From contig NZ_LN832559.1 of the NCBI RefSeq assembly GCF_900005615.1, positions 1,332,837-1,396,836 of the forward strand: a DNA stretch of 64,000 nt, read 5' to 3'. Both the position numbers and the translations under genes were made by a program. Positions 16,285-26,051 of the stretch are shown in pieces; the first letter of the stretch is position 1; each line of letters begins with the position of its first letter. The DNA comes from Paracoccus aminovorans. GTDB taxonomy: Bacteria; Pseudomonadota; Alphaproteobacteria; Rhodobacterales; Rhodobacteraceae. The notes under the pieces are model-generated. The model saw only the letters and a program-made list of their open reading frames with translations. It did no database searches and was not told the origin of the DNA.

Positions 16285-17409
16285 ATGTCGCATAATCCGA
16301 TCCGCCCCTGGCGCAATATCGACCGCCGCAAGTCGCGCCGGATCATGGTCGGCAATGTGCCCGTGGGCGGCGACGCGCCCATCAGCGTGCAGACCATGAC
16401 CAACACCGACAGCAGCGACGTGAAGGCGACGCTGGACCAGATCATCCGCGCCGCCGATGTCGGCGCCGACATCGTCCGCGTCTCGACCCCCGACCAGGCT
16501 TCGACCGCGGCCCTGCGCGAAATCTGCCGCGAAAGCCCGGTGCCGATCGTCGCCGACATCCATTTCCACTACAAGCGGGCCATCGAGGCCGCCGAGGCCG
16601 GCGCCGCCTGCCTGCGCATCAACCCCGGCAATATCGGCGACGCCACCCGCGTGCGCGAGGTGATCAAGGCCGCACGCGATCACGGCTGCTCGATCCGCAT
16701 CGGCGTCAACGCCGGCAGCCTGGAAAAGCACCTGCTGGAGAAATACGGCGAGCCCTGCCCGGACGCGATGGTCGAATCCGGCCTCCACCATATCAGGATC
16801 CTGCAGGACAACGACTTCCACGAATTCAAGATCAGCGTGAAGGCCTCGGACGTCTTCCTCGCCGCCGCCGCCTATCAGCAACTGGCCGAGGCGACCGACG
16901 CGCCGATCCATCTTGGTATCACCGAGGCGGGCGGGCTGACGGCGGGCACGGTGAAATCCGCCATCGGCCTCGGCAACCTGTTGTGGATGGGCATCGGCGA
17001 CACCATCCGCGTCAGCCTGTCGGCCGATCCGGTCGAAGAGGTCAAGGTCGGATTCGAAATCCTCAAATCGCTCGGGCTGCGCACCCGCGGTGTGCAGATC
17101 ATCTCTTGCCCCAGCTGCGCGCGTCAGGGCTTCGACGTGATCCGCACCGTCGAGACGCTGGAAAAACGCCTCGAACACATCAAGACCCCGATGAGCCTGT
17201 CGATCATCGGCTGCGTCGTCAACGGCCCGGGCGAGGCGCTGATGACCGATATCGGCTTCACCGGCGGCGGCGCCGGGGCGGGCATGGTCTATCTGGCCGG
17301 CAAGCAGGATCACAAGATGACCAACGACCAGATGGTCGACCATATCGTGGAACTGGTCGAGAAACGCGCCGCCGAACTCGAATCCGCCCGATCCGAGGCG
17401 GCCGAATAA
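16285..17409 (+). CDS. ispG: 4-hydroxy-3-methylbut-2-enyl diphosphate synthase
   Basis: 374 residues. This is the penultimate enzyme of the non-mevalonate isoprenoid pathway, a [4Fe-4S] enzyme. The N-terminal TIM barrel shows [19 protein letters not shown] and [10 protein letters not shown]. The cluster-binding C-terminal domain has the CPSC motif ([12 protein letters not shown]) and the later CVVNGPGE with its third cysteine. Length and motifs are those of the short bacterial IspG. A terminator follows. Confidence 0.97.
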   Translation: MSHNPIRPWRNIDRRKSRRIMVGNVPVGGDAPISVQTMTNTDSSDVKATLDQIIRAADVGADIVRVSTPDQASTAALREICRESPVPIVADIHFHYKRAIEAAEAGAACLRINPGNIGDATRVREVIKAARDHGCSIRIGVNAGSLEKHLLEKYGEPCPDAMVESGLHHIRILQDNDFHEFKISVKASDVFLAAAAYQQLAEATDAPIHLGITEAGGLTAGTVKSAIGLGNLLWMGIGDTIRVSLSADPVEEVKVGFEILKSLGLRTRGVQIISCPSCARQGFDVIRTVETLEKRLEHIKTPMSLSIIGCVVNGPGEALMTDIGFTGGGAGAGMVYLAGKQDHKMTNDQMVDHIVELVEKRAAELESARSEAAE

Positions 17410-17415
17410 GCGAAA

Positions 17416-17448
17416 GGGCGGCCCGACACGCCGCCCCTGCCTTTTTTT
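17416..17448 (+). terminator. Intrinsic terminator after ispG
   Basis: GGGCGGC, seven-base loop, GCCGCCC, then CTGCC and seven T. It sits seven bases after the ispG stop in the convergent gap with the DsbA-like gene. Confidence 0.85.
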
Positions 17449-17501
17449 CCGTTTCCCAAATACCCAATGCCGCCCGCGCCATCGGCCCGAACGGCGAAAG
17501 C

Positions 17502-18251
17502 TCATCCCTGCTTCGCCGCCCGCGCCCGGGCGATGGCGCCTTCCAGCCCGTCAGCCGGCATGCCGCGCAGCATCTCGCCCTCGATGATGAAAGTGGGGGT
17601 GCCCATCACGCTCATCTGCTCCGCCAGCTGCCGGTTCTTGCGGATCACGGCCGAGACCTCCTCGGTGTTCATCCGGTTCAGCACCGTCTTGTCGTCCACG
17701 CCCAACTCCCCGGCAAGCGCGGTCAGGCTTTCCAGGTTCACCGGCCCGCGCGATTCCATCAGCGCGTCATGCGCCTTCTTGTAGGCCTCCGGCCCCGCTT
17801 CCTGCTGGACGGCCACGGCAAAGCGTGCGGCCAGGTCGCTTTCCTGGGTCAGAATCGGGAATTCCTTCAGGATCCAGCGGATATTGCCGTCGGCCGAGAT
17901 CAGCTTCTCCAGGTCCGGGTTCACCTTCTTGCAGACGCCGCAGCGATAGTCGATGAACTCGACCAGGGTCACGTCGCCCTGGGGATTGCCGCCGATCCAA
18001 CTGTGGCCGTCGTTGAAGATGGCCTCGCGGTTGTTCTCGACCAGCAGAAGATCGTTCTTCGACTCGTCGGCCAGCCGGCGCTCCTCCAGCACGTTGATGG
18101 ATTCGACCAGCACCTCGGGATTGGCCATCAGGAACTCGCGCACCGCCTGGCCGAAGGCGGCCTTCTCGGCCTCGTTCATGTCGGCCGGATCGAAGGCGAA
18201 GGCGGGCAGGGCGGTCGCCGTCAGGGCGGCGGCGGTCAGGATGGCTTTCAT
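17502..18251 (-). CDS. Periplasmic DsbA-like thiol:disulfide oxidoreductase
   Basis: 249 residues from ATG at 18249-18251 (AAAGGA upstream; an ATG five codons earlier is possible). A signal peptide covers residues 1-19 (ending ALPAFA). The active site is C-G-V-C in IDYRCGVCKKVNP, and the cis-proline loop is GTPTF near the C terminus, as in the DsbA/Com1/BdbD group. An N-terminal helical region precedes the thioredoxin fold. It likely forms or reshuffles disulfides in exported proteins. Divergent from the aminotransferase gene. Confidence 0.9.
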   Translation of the reverse strand: MKAILTAAALTATALPAFAFDPADMNEAEKAAFGQAVREFLMANPEVLVESINVLEERRLADESKNDLLLVENNREAIFNDGHSWIGGNPQGDVTLVEFIDYRCGVCKKVNPDLEKLISADGNIRWILKEFPILTQESDLAARFAVAVQQEAGPEAYKKAHDALMESRGPVNLESLTALAGELGVDDKTVLNRMNTEEVSAVIRKNRQLAEQMSVMGTPTFIIEGEMLRGMPADGLEGAIARARAAKQG

Positions 18252-18398
18252 CGGGGGTCCTTTCATCTTGGCGCGAAGATTGGCCCGCCGGGCCGCCCCT
18301 TGCAAGCGATGCGTCCCGGTTTCACGCGGGCTTGACCGGCAAAGCTTGACCCGACCGGCCGCAGGCGTGATACCCGGCGCAAAACCATCGAGGCAGAC

Positions 18399-19535
18399 AT
18401 GAGACAATCCCGCCGCGGGCAGGTCGATCCCTTCATCGTCATGGATGTCATGGAATCCGCGCGCCGGGCCGAGGCCGCCGGCCGCCATATCGTGCATATG
18501 GAGGTCGGCCAGCCCTCGACCCCGGCGCCGCGGGGCGCGCGTCGCGCGCTGGCCGCCGCGCTGGAACAACCGCTGGGCTATACGGTCGCGCTTGGCCTGC
18601 CGGAGCTGCGCCGGGGCATCGCCGGGCTTTACCGGCGCTGGTATGGGATCGAGCTGAACCCCGATCGCGTGGTGGTGACGCCCGGGTCGTCGGGCGCTTT
18701 CATCCTGGCCTTTTCGGCGCTGTTCGATGCTGGCGACCGCGTGGCGCTGGGAGAGCCGGGCTATCCCAGCTATCGGCAGATCCTGCGCGCCCTGTCGCTG
18801 GACCCCGTCGGCATCCCGACCCGGGTCGAGGACCGCTACCAGCCGCGCCCGCAGGACCTGCCCATCGATGCGCAGGGGCTGATCCTGGCCTCGCCCGGCA
18901 ACCCTTCGGGCACGGTGCTGCGGCGCGAAGAACTGGCGGCGCTGACCGCGCGGGCGGCGGAATTGGGGATGAATGTCATTTCGGACGAGATCTATCACGG
19001 GCTCGACTATGGCGCGGGCTTCCATTCCGCGCTTGAGGTGACGGACGACGCCTTCGTCATCAACAGCTTCTCGAAATATTTCAGCATGACCGGCTGGCGC
19101 GTCGGCTGGATGGTGGTACCCGAAACCATGATCCGCACCGTCGAGCGCATCGCCCAGAACATGTTCATCTGCCCGCCCCATGCCAGTCAAGTCGCGGCGC
19201 TGGCGGCGCTGGACTGTTTCCAGGAAGCCGATGCAAACCTTGCCGTCTACGCCGAAAATCGACGCCTGATGCTGGAGCGCCTGCCGCAGATCGGCTTCTC
19301 GCGCATCGCCCCGCCCGAAGGCGCCTTCTACATCTATGCCGATGTCTCGGACCTGACCAAGGACAGCCTCGGCTTTGCGGCGGAAATCCTTGAAAAGGCC
19401 GGCGTCGCCGTCACGCCGGGGCTGGATTTCGACCCGGTGCGGGGCGCGCGCACGCTGCGTTTCAGCTATGCGCGGGCCACGGCCGAGATCGCCGAGGGGC
19501 TCGACCGGCTCGCCGCCTTCATGGCGGCGCGATGA
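18399..19535 (+). CDS. Class I/II PLP-dependent aminotransferase
   Basis: 378 residues. The PLP lysine is K226 in SFSKYFSMTGWRVGW. Other fold-type I signatures are SPGNPSGTVL (substrate/PLP region) and SDEIYHGL (Asp and Tyr that contact PLP). It resembles aspartate/aromatic aminotransferases of the I-gamma group; the real substrate cannot be set from sequence alone. Its last codon overlaps the amidase start (ATGA), so the two are coupled. Confidence 0.88.
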   Translation: MRQSRRGQVDPFIVMDVMESARRAEAAGRHIVHMEVGQPSTPAPRGARRALAAALEQPLGYTVALGLPELRRGIAGLYRRWYGIELNPDRVVVTPGSSGAFILAFSALFDAGDRVALGEPGYPSYRQILRALSLDPVGIPTRVEDRYQPRPQDLPIDAQGLILASPGNPSGTVLRREELAALTARAAELGMNVISDEIYHGLDYGAGFHSALEVTDDAFVINSFSKYFSMTGWRVGWMVVPETMIRTVERIAQNMFICPPHASQVAALAALDCFQEADANLAVYAENRRLMLERLPQIGFSRIAPPEGAFYIYADVSDLTKDSLGFAAEILEKAGVAVTPGLDFDPVRGARTLRFSYARATAEIAEGLDRLAAFMAAR

Positions 19536-20752
19536 GGTGGCTCTGCGCCCTGCTGCTGGTCTGGCTGGCGCTGCCGGTGCTGGCCCAGCAGCCTTCGGCG
19601 CTGGCCAGGATCGATGCCGCGCGCTCGTCGCTGGTGGCCGAGGGACGCGACCGCGGCAAGCCGCGGCCGATGGAGCTGCGGTTGGTGCTGGACCAGCCGG
19701 TGCCCTATCGGGTCTATTTCCTCGACGGCCCGCCGCGGCTGGTGGCCGATTTTCGCGAAATCGACTTTTCCGGCGCCGATGCCGCCGCGCTGAGCGGCCG
19801 CGAGTTGGTGCCGGCGCTGCGCTGGGGCCGGTTCCGGCCGGGCTGGTCGCGGCTGGTGATGGAACTGCCAGGCCCCTATGCGCTGCGCGCGGCGGTGCAG
19901 GGTCCGGCCCAGGGCGGCGGCGCGGCGGTCGCCTTGCGGATCGAACCGGTCGGCCAGGATGAGTTCGCGCCCCGCGACAACGCGCTTTCCGCGCTCTGGG
20001 ACCTGCCGGCGCCGGCCGCGGTGGCGCCGGTGCCGCGCCGAATCGCCGAGCGGGTGCTGCGCGTCGCCATCGACCCGGGCCATGGCGGCCACGATCCCGG
20101 GGCGCAGGTCGGCGCGATCTACGAGGCCGCGGTCATGCTGGGCTTTGCCCGCGAACTGACCGAGGTCCTGTCCCGCGCCGGTTTCGAGGTGGTGGCGACG
20201 CGCAGCGACGACAGCTTCGTGCCGTTAGAACGGCGCATGACCCTGGCGCGGGCGGGCAAGGCGGACCTGTTCATCTCGCTTCACGCCGACGCATTGCCGG
20301 CGGGCGAGGCCGCCGGCCTGTCGATCTATACCTGGAACCCGCAGGCCGACGACCGCGCCACCCGCGACCTGGCGATGCGCCACGACCGCAGCGACCTGGT
20401 GGCCGGGTTGGACCTGGCCGGCACAGACGACCAGATCGCCGACGTGCTGATGGACCTGGCCCGCACCGAGACCCAGCCGCGTTCCGAGGCCTTCGCCAAG
20501 TTCGCCGTTTCCGAATTGAACCGTGCCGGCATCGTCATGCACCGCCGGCCGGTGCGGGGTGCGGCCTTTTCGGTGCTGAAATCGCCCGATATTCCCTCGG
20601 TTCTGATCGAGCTGGGCTTTCTGACCGATGCCGGCGACCGGGCCAACCTCTTCGATCCCGAATGGCGCTCCCGCACCGCGCAGGCCATTGCGCGGGCGGT
20701 GGGGCTGTGGGCCCAGGACGACGCGGCACGCGCGGCGCTTTCCCGAAAGTAG
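19532..20752 (+). CDS. N-acetylmuramoyl-L-alanine amidase with AMIN domain
   Basis: 406 residues. A signal peptide covers residues 1-19 (LLLVWLALPVLAQ). An AMIN-type domain follows (about residues 40-150), then an Amidase_3 domain with AIDPGHGGHDPGA, an acidic region in IYEAAVMLGF, ISLHADA and the end motif SVLIELGFLTD. These are zinc ligands and the catalytic Glu of the AmiC type. It cleaves peptide stems off glycan strands in the periplasm, usually at division. It lies upstream of PBP1A, a sensible cell-wall pair. Confidence 0.93.
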   Translation: MRWLCALLLVWLALPVLAQQPSALARIDAARSSLVAEGRDRGKPRPMELRLVLDQPVPYRVYFLDGPPRLVADFREIDFSGADAAALSGRELVPALRWGRFRPGWSRLVMELPGPYALRAAVQGPAQGGGAAVALRIEPVGQDEFAPRDNALSALWDLPAPAAVAPVPRRIAERVLRVAIDPGHGGHDPGAQVGAIYEAAVMLGFARELTEVLSRAGFEVVATRSDDSFVPLERRMTLARAGKADLFISLHADALPAGEAAGLSIYTWNPQADDRATRDLAMRHDRSDLVAGLDLAGTDDQIADVLMDLARTETQPRSEAFAKFAVSELNRAGIVMHRRPVRGAAFSVLKSPDIPSVLIELGFLTDAGDRANLFDPEWRSRTAQAIARAVGLWAQDDAARAALSRK

Positions 20753-20822
20753 CGCAAGGTTGCTTTGACGGGGGCCGCGGTGCTGTCTATAGAGACCCTG
20801 TTTTCCCCAGAGGCCTTGCCCC

Positions 20823-23360
20823 TTGCTGCGTTTCGTCCTGTCCTTCTTCGGCGCGATCTTTTCCTGGCTCGTGACCGCCGCCTTCTTCGTTGCCCTGACG
20901 CTGGGCGCGGTCTTCTGGATGTATACGCGCGACCTGCCCAGCCATGAGCAGCTGGCGCAATACGCCCCCAAGACCATCAGCCGGATCTATTCCGGCGAGG
21001 GCCGGATCATCGACGAATTCGCCGAGGAACGCCGCATCTTCGTGCCCATCGACGAGATTCCGCCGCTGGTGAAGGAAGCCTTCATCAGCGCCGAGGACAA
21101 GAATTTCTATCATCACCACGGCTTCGACCCGCGCGGCATGATGGGGGCGCTGGTGCAGGCCGTGCGCACGCGGGGCGAGAACGTGCGCGGTGCCTCGACC
21201 ATCACCCAGCAGGTGATGAAGAACTTCCTGCTGTCCAGCGACCGCAGCGTCGAACGCAAGATCAAGGAACTGATCCTGGCCACCCGGCTGGAAACGACCC
21301 TGTCGAAGGACCAGATCCTGGAACTGTATCTGAACGAGATCTTCCTCGGCCAGAACAGCTTCGGCGTCGCCGCCGCGGCGCAGACCTATTTCAACAAGCC
21401 GCTGACCGAGCTCGCGCCGCATGAGGCGGCGACGCTGGCCGCCATGCCGCAGGCGCCCGGCCGCTATCATCCCGTCCGTGCCAAGGAACGGGTCACCGAA
21501 CGGCGCAACTACGTCCTGCGCGAGATGTGGCAGAACGGCTATATCGACGAGGCGACCTATCAGTCGGAATCGAAGCTACCGCTGCGCTCGGTGCAGAACG
21601 GCGATTTCCCCGCCTTCCAGCAACAACTGCCGCCGCGCGACTATTTCACCGACGAGATCCGCCGCCAGCTTTCGGCGCAATTCGGCGCCGAAGAGTTCTT
21701 CTCGGGCGGCCTCGCCATCCGCGCCACCGTCGATCCGCGGCTGCAAAAGGTCGCGGCCCGGGCGCTGCAAAAGGCGCTGGAGCAATACGACCGCGGCCGC
21801 GGCATCTGGCGCGGCACCCGCGTGACCATCCCGGCCGAAAAGCTTGCCACCGAGGCCGATTGGCGCGCCGCCCTGGCCGAGACCAAGGTGCCCCGCGACA
21901 TCGAGGGCTGGTTCCCGGCCGTGGTGCTGGCGCTCGGCGACACCGACGCGACCATCGGCATCGAGGACAACGAGGCGACCCAGACCATCCCCGCCAAGGA
22001 CGTGCAATGGGCGCGAAAGCGGCTCTCGGACGGCAAGCTCGGCCCCAAGGCGCGGGTCGCCTCGGACCTGCTCGAGGTCGGCGACGTGGTGCTGGTCCGG
22101 CAAATGACCGACGACAAGACCGGCGCGCTGATCCGCTGGACCCTGCGCCAGGTGCCCGAGATCGAGGGCGGCTTCATGGCCATGGACGTGAACACCGGCC
22201 GGGTGATCTCGATGCAGGGCGGCTTCAGCTATCAAAGCTCGGTCTTCAACCGCGCCACCCAGGCGCAGCGCCAGCCGGGCTCCAGCTTCAAGCCCTTCGT
22301 CTATGCGGCGGCGCTGGATTCGGGCTTCACGCCCGCGACGATCATCGTCGACGAGCCGATCACCGTGAACACGCCGCAGGGGCTGTGGACGCCCAAGAAC
22401 GCCAGCGGCAGGTTCTACGGTCCGACGCCGATGCGCACCGGGATCGAGCAGTCCCGGAACCTGATGACCATCCGCATCGCCCAGGACATCGGCATGGATA
22501 CGGTGGCGAAATATGCCGAGAAATTCGGCGTCTACGACCATCTCGGCCATTTCCTCGCGAATTCGCTCGGCGCGCAGGAAACGACGCTGTTCAAGATGGT
22601 CGCGGCCTATGCCATGTTCGCCAACGGCGGCGAACGGGTGGAACCGACGCTGGTCGACCGCGTGCAGGACCGGCGCGGCCGGACCATCTATCGCCACGAC
22701 CGCCGCGACTGCGTGACCTGCGGCCAGGCGACGCTGCCGGCCGGCGCCTCGCCGCAGATCGTCTCGAATCGCGAACGGGTGATGGACGCGATCACCGCCT
22801 ACCAGCTGACCTCGATGATGGAGGGCGTGGTCAAGCGCGGCTCGGGCCGCGGCGTCAGCCTGCCGGTGCCGGTGGCCGGCAAGACCGGCACCACCAACGA
22901 TGCCAAGGACGTCTGGTTCATCGGCTTCACCTCGAACCTCGTCGCCGGCTGCTACCTGGGCTATGACCAGCCGCGCACGCTGGGCTCGAACGCCTTCGGC
23001 GGCACGCTCTGCGTCCCGGTGTTCAACGAATTCATGAAGGAAGCGGTCAAGGAATTCGGCGGCACCGCGTTCAATGTCCCGCCGGGAGGGCATTTCGTCA
23101 ACATCGACCGCTTCAGCGGCGCCATCCTCGGCCCCGACGCCAAGGGCGACAATGTCATCGCCGAATATTTCCGCGACGGCCAGGATCTCAGCGGCCTCGG
23201 CCTGGTCGATGGCGGCTTTGGTCGCGCCGACCCGGCGACGCTGCCGCTGTTCACCTCGGCCCGCGACGGCGGCCAGGCGGTCACCACCTCGACCGGCAAG
23301 AAGAAGGTGATCCCGAAAAAGGCCGATTTCGGCACCCTCTCCTCGGGCGGCCTCTACTAG
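20823..23360 (+). CDS. mrcA: Penicillin-binding protein 1A (bifunctional)
   Basis: 845 residues, taking the TTG at 20823 as start because the membrane anchor ([19 protein letters not shown]) begins right there and no better start exists. The glycosyltransferase domain shows [12 protein letters not shown] and TITQQVMKN; an OB-like insert follows. The transpeptidase domain has S487-S-F-K490, and K687-T-G-T. It polymerises and cross-links peptidoglycan at the inner membrane. The unusual TTG start may hold down expression. Confidence 0.95.
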   Translation: MLRFVLSFFGAIFSWLVTAAFFVALTLGAVFWMYTRDLPSHEQLAQYAPKTISRIYSGEGRIIDEFAEERRIFVPIDEIPPLVKEAFISAEDKNFYHHHGFDPRGMMGALVQAVRTRGENVRGASTITQQVMKNFLLSSDRSVERKIKELILATRLETTLSKDQILELYLNEIFLGQNSFGVAAAAQTYFNKPLTELAPHEAATLAAMPQAPGRYHPVRAKERVTERRNYVLREMWQNGYIDEATYQSESKLPLRSVQNGDFPAFQQQLPPRDYFTDEIRRQLSAQFGAEEFFSGGLAIRATVDPRLQKVAARALQKALEQYDRGRGIWRGTRVTIPAEKLATEADWRAALAETKVPRDIEGWFPAVVLALGDTDATIGIEDNEATQTIPAKDVQWARKRLSDGKLGPKARVASDLLEVGDVVLVRQMTDDKTGALIRWTLRQVPEIEGGFMAMDVNTGRVISMQGGFSYQSSVFNRATQAQRQPGSSFKPFVYAAALDSGFTPATIIVDEPITVNTPQGLWTPKNASGRFYGPTPMRTGIEQSRNLMTIRIAQDIGMDTVAKYAEKFGVYDHLGHFLANSLGAQETTLFKMVAAYAMFANGGERVEPTLVDRVQDRRGRTIYRHDRRDCVTCGQATLPAGASPQIVSNRERVMDAITAYQLTSMMEGVVKRGSGRGVSLPVPVAGKTGTTNDAKDVWFIGFTSNLVAGCYLGYDQPRTLGSNAFGGTLCVPVFNEFMKEAVKEFGGTAFNVPPGGHFVNIDRFSGAILGPDAKGDNVIAEYFRDGQDLSGLGLVDGGFGRADPATLPLFTSARDGGQAVTTSTGKKKVIPKKADFGTLSSGGLY

Positions 23361-23394
23361 GCTTCCCGGGCTTTCTCCGTTCCCAAATACTCTC

Positions 23395-23422
23395 GGGGGT
23401 CCGGGGGGCCGAGGACCCCCGG
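23395..23422 (+). terminator. GC-rich hairpin after PBP1A
   Basis: CGGGGGTCC, ten-base loop, GGACCCCCG, preceded by CCCAAATACTCT. The same arrangement occurs at 2994-3031, showing a recurrent terminator-type element of this genome. Confidence 0.65.
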
Positions 23423-23508
23423 CAGCGGCCTTGCCCCGCGCGCATCCCTTGCCCGCGACGCGCGCCCGCGCTATCTGTCTGCGGTTCCGACCTGAAAGAG
23501 ACCGACCC

Positions 23509-24636
23509 ATGCGCGCCGAAACCCAAGCCACCATCGATGCGATCCGCAAGTCGCTGAAGCTTCTGGCGCAGCGCATGGATTGGGAAACCGCGCCGCACCG
23601 GCTGGAGGAACTGAACGCGATGATCGAGGCCGGCGACATCTGGTCCGATCCGGCCCGCGCGCAAAAGCTGATGCGCGACCGGCAGATGCTCTCGGATGCG
23701 GTGGAGACCTATCGCCGCATCGAGACCGAGCTCAAGGACAATGCCGAACTGATCGAGCTGGGCGAGGCCGAGGATGACGCCGAGATCGTCGCCGATGCCG
23801 AGGCATCGCTGAAGGCGCTGGCCGAGCTTTCGGCGCAGAAGGAACTCGAGGCGCTGCTGAACGGCGAGGCCGACGGCAACGATACCTTCCTTGAGGTGAA
23901 TGCCGGCGCCGGCGGCACCGAAAGCTGCGACTGGGCCTCGATGCTGGCGCGCATGTATGTCCGCTGGGCCGAGAAAAAGGGCTACACCGTCGAACTGCTC
24001 AGCGAGACCGGCGGCGACGAGGCCGGCATCCGCTCGGCCGCCTACAAGATTTCCGGTCCGAACGCCTATGGCTGGCTGAAGTCGGAATCGGGCGTGCACC
24101 GGCTGGTCCGCATCTCGCCCTATGATTCGGCGGCGCGGCGGCATACGTCGTTCAGTTCGGTCTGGGTCTATCCGGTGGTGGACGACAATATCGAGATCGA
24201 CATTCCCGACAAGGACATCCGCATCGACACCTATCGCTCGTCGGGCGCGGGCGGGCAGCACGTCAACACCACCGACTCGGCGGTGCGGATCACGCACCTG
24301 CCGACCGGAATCGTGGTGACCAGTTCGGAAAAGTCGCAGCACCAGAACCGCGCCAACGCCATGGCGGCGCTGAAGGCGCGGCTCTATCAGTTGGAACTCG
24401 ACAAGCGCAATGCCGCCATCAACGCCCAGCACGAGGCCAAGGGCGATGCCGGCTGGGGCAACCAGATCCGCTCTTACGTGCTGCATCCCTATCAGATGGT
24501 GAAGGATCTGCGCACCGCACATGAGACCTCGGACACGCAGGGGGTGCTGGACGGCGATCTCGACGCGTTCATGGCGGCGACCCTGGCGCTGGACGTGGCC
24601 GGCAAATCCCGCGCCGAGGCGCAGGCCGAGGACTGA
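23509..24636 (+). CDS. prfB: Peptide chain release factor 2
   Basis: 375 residues. It releases peptides at UGA and UAA stops. The catalytic G248-G249-Q250 lies in [16 protein letters not shown]. The stop-recognition tripeptide region reads SPY (in [14 protein letters not shown]) where many RF2 have SPF. The frame is open from the ATG at 23509, so there is no programmed +1 frameshift of the E. coli type. Start chosen for the family-typical METQ-like N terminus ([10 protein letters not shown]). Confidence 0.96.
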   Translation: MRAETQATIDAIRKSLKLLAQRMDWETAPHRLEELNAMIEAGDIWSDPARAQKLMRDRQMLSDAVETYRRIETELKDNAELIELGEAEDDAEIVADAEASLKALAELSAQKELEALLNGEADGNDTFLEVNAGAGGTESCDWASMLARMYVRWAEKKGYTVELLSETGGDEAGIRSAAYKISGPNAYGWLKSESGVHRLVRISPYDSAARRHTSFSSVWVYPVVDDNIEIDIPDKDIRIDTYRSSGAGGQHVNTTDSAVRITHLPTGIVVTSSEKSQHQNRANAMAALKARLYQLELDKRNAAINAQHEAKGDAGWGNQIRSYVLHPYQMVKDLRTAHETSDTQGVLDGDLDAFMAATLALDVAGKSRAEAQAED

Positions 24637-24704
24637 GCCCGCCGCGCCTGTGGCCCGGTCGCGGGGGGTATTTGGAAAACGGAAAGCCGGAAGCGTCCCG
24701 TTTG

Positions 24705-24721
24705 ATGCTGCATTGCAGCAT
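24705..24721 (+). promoter_or_regulatory. PhaR-like palindromic operator
   Basis: ATGCTGCATTGCAGCAT is a perfect inverted repeat around a central T and contains CTGC-N3-GCAG at 24708-24718. A further ATGCTGC half-site follows at 24725-24731. CTGC-N3/4-GCAG (TGC-rich) is the known binding pattern of the polyhydroxybutyrate regulator PhaR in Paracoccus and Rhodobacter. It lies 44 bp before the patatin-family gene. Confidence 0.65.
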
Positions 24722-24764
24722 GATATGCTGCGAGTACGAAATACGGCCAAACCTCGGAGGCGAC

Positions 24765-25814
24765 ATGGCGGTCAAGCGCATCAATCTGGCCTTGCAGGGC
24801 GGCGGCGCGCATGGCGCCTTTGCCTGGGGCGTATTGGATCGGCTGCTGGACGAGCCCGAGATCGAGATCCGCGGTATCAGCGGCACATCCGCGGGGGCAT
24901 TGAACGGTGCGGCCCTGGCGGCGGGGCTGTCCTGCGGGCCGGGTCGGCGTGGGCGTCAGGCGGCACGCGATAACCTGGCCTATGTCTGGTCGCAGGTCGG
25001 GCAGGTCAGCGACAATTCCATGGTGCGATGGCTGCATTCGATGTTTCCCGCGCCCCGGGCCTGGCAGCGGCTGACGGAGTTGTTCTCTCCCGTGGCGTGG
25101 CTGGGTTCGCTGACCCGTGTGTTCAGCCCTTACGATTCCGGGCCGTTTTATACCAATCCGCTGGCCGCCATCCTGCGCGAGATGCCGCATCCACGGCTGG
25201 GCCGCGAAGAGGGGCCGGCCTTTTTCGTCACCGCCACCAATGTCCGCACCGGTCTGGTCCGGGTGTTTGGCGGCGCAGAGGTGACGGTGGACACGATCCT
25301 AGCCTCGGCCTGCCTGCCGGAACTGTTCCGCGCGGTCGAGATCGACGACCCGAAGACGGGTCGGCGCGAGGCTTACTGGGACGGCGGCTATTCCGGCAAT
25401 CCGGCGCTGTTTCCGCTGTATCGCGTCGACCTGCCGCGCGACATCGTGATCGTGAACATCAACCCGATGCTGCGCGAGGCGGTGCCGAAGACTCCGGCCG
25501 CGATCCAGGACCGGGTGAACGAGATCAGCTTCAATGCCTCGTTGCTGGCCGATCTGCGGGCGATCAATTTCGTCAAGAAGCTGCATGCCGAGGGCCGGCT
25601 TACGGGGCGATCGATGAAGAACGTGCTGCTGCATGCGATCATGGACGAAAGCCTGATGAATTCGCTGAGCGCGAGCACCAAGCTGATACCGGCCCCGGGG
25701 CTGCTGGCGCGCATGCATGACGCAGGGGTGGCTGCCGCCGAGCGGTTCCTGGAGAACGATGCCGGCAACATCGGCAGCCGCGATTCCTACGACCTGTCGA
25801 AGCTGTTCCATTAG
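24765..25814 (+). CDS. Patatin-family lipase/hydrolase, possible PHB-related enzyme
   Basis: 349 residues from ATG at 24765, which follows a clean GGAGG; a longer frame upstream is rejected because it would run through the operator. The oxyanion loop is QGGGAHGAF (residues 11-19), the nucleophile is S42 in GTSAG, and the catalytic Asp is in WDGGYSGNP. Patatin-type enzymes hydrolyse acyl esters; some prokaryotic members depolymerise intracellular PHB granules. The PhaR-like palindrome directly upstream makes a polyhydroxybutyrate role plausible here, but that is inference. Confidence 0.88.
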   Translation: MAVKRINLALQGGGAHGAFAWGVLDRLLDEPEIEIRGISGTSAGALNGAALAAGLSCGPGRRGRQAARDNLAYVWSQVGQVSDNSMVRWLHSMFPAPRAWQRLTELFSPVAWLGSLTRVFSPYDSGPFYTNPLAAILREMPHPRLGREEGPAFFVTATNVRTGLVRVFGGAEVTVDTILASACLPELFRAVEIDDPKTGRREAYWDGGYSGNPALFPLYRVDLPRDIVIVNINPMLREAVPKTPAAIQDRVNEISFNASLLADLRAINFVKKLHAEGRLTGRSMKNVLLHAIMDESLMNSLSASTKLIPAPGLLARMHDAGVAAAERFLENDAGNIGSRDSYDLSKLFH

Positions 25815-25989
25815 CGCTGCTGCGGCAAGGGTGAAGGCTGGGCTTCACCATCGGATAAGCAAAATCAATATCTTATGAGTGATTCTGGCACCAAATTTAT
25901 GCCAAATTCCGACAAAAGTTAACGTTACGTCAAGTTGGCATCTTAGGCAAACGCGGCCCCCCATTTTCGAGACTCACCAGCCCAGCAGA

Positions 25990-26015
25990 AAGGGCGAGGA
26001 TCGCTCCCCGCCCTT
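25990..26015 (+). terminator. Hairpin in the gap after the patatin gene
   Basis: AAGGGCG ... CGCCCTT forms a seven-pair stem with an inner loop; no U-tract follows. The gap 25815-26051 is AT-richer than its surroundings and holds no gene; the IS5-type element begins just beyond. Confidence 0.4.
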
Positions 26016-26051
26016 CCAATCATCACCACTAAGTAAGGTTCTTGGTGCCGC

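Noticed and set aside
17502..19190. Minus-strand frame reaching far upstream of the DsbA-like gene
   Set aside because: The part beyond 18251 is the antisense of the aminotransferase; the signal peptide and ribosome site fix the start at 18251.
23509..23600. Programmed frameshift in prfB
   Set aside because: The reading frame is open from the ATG at 23509; no in-frame TGA is present near codon 25.
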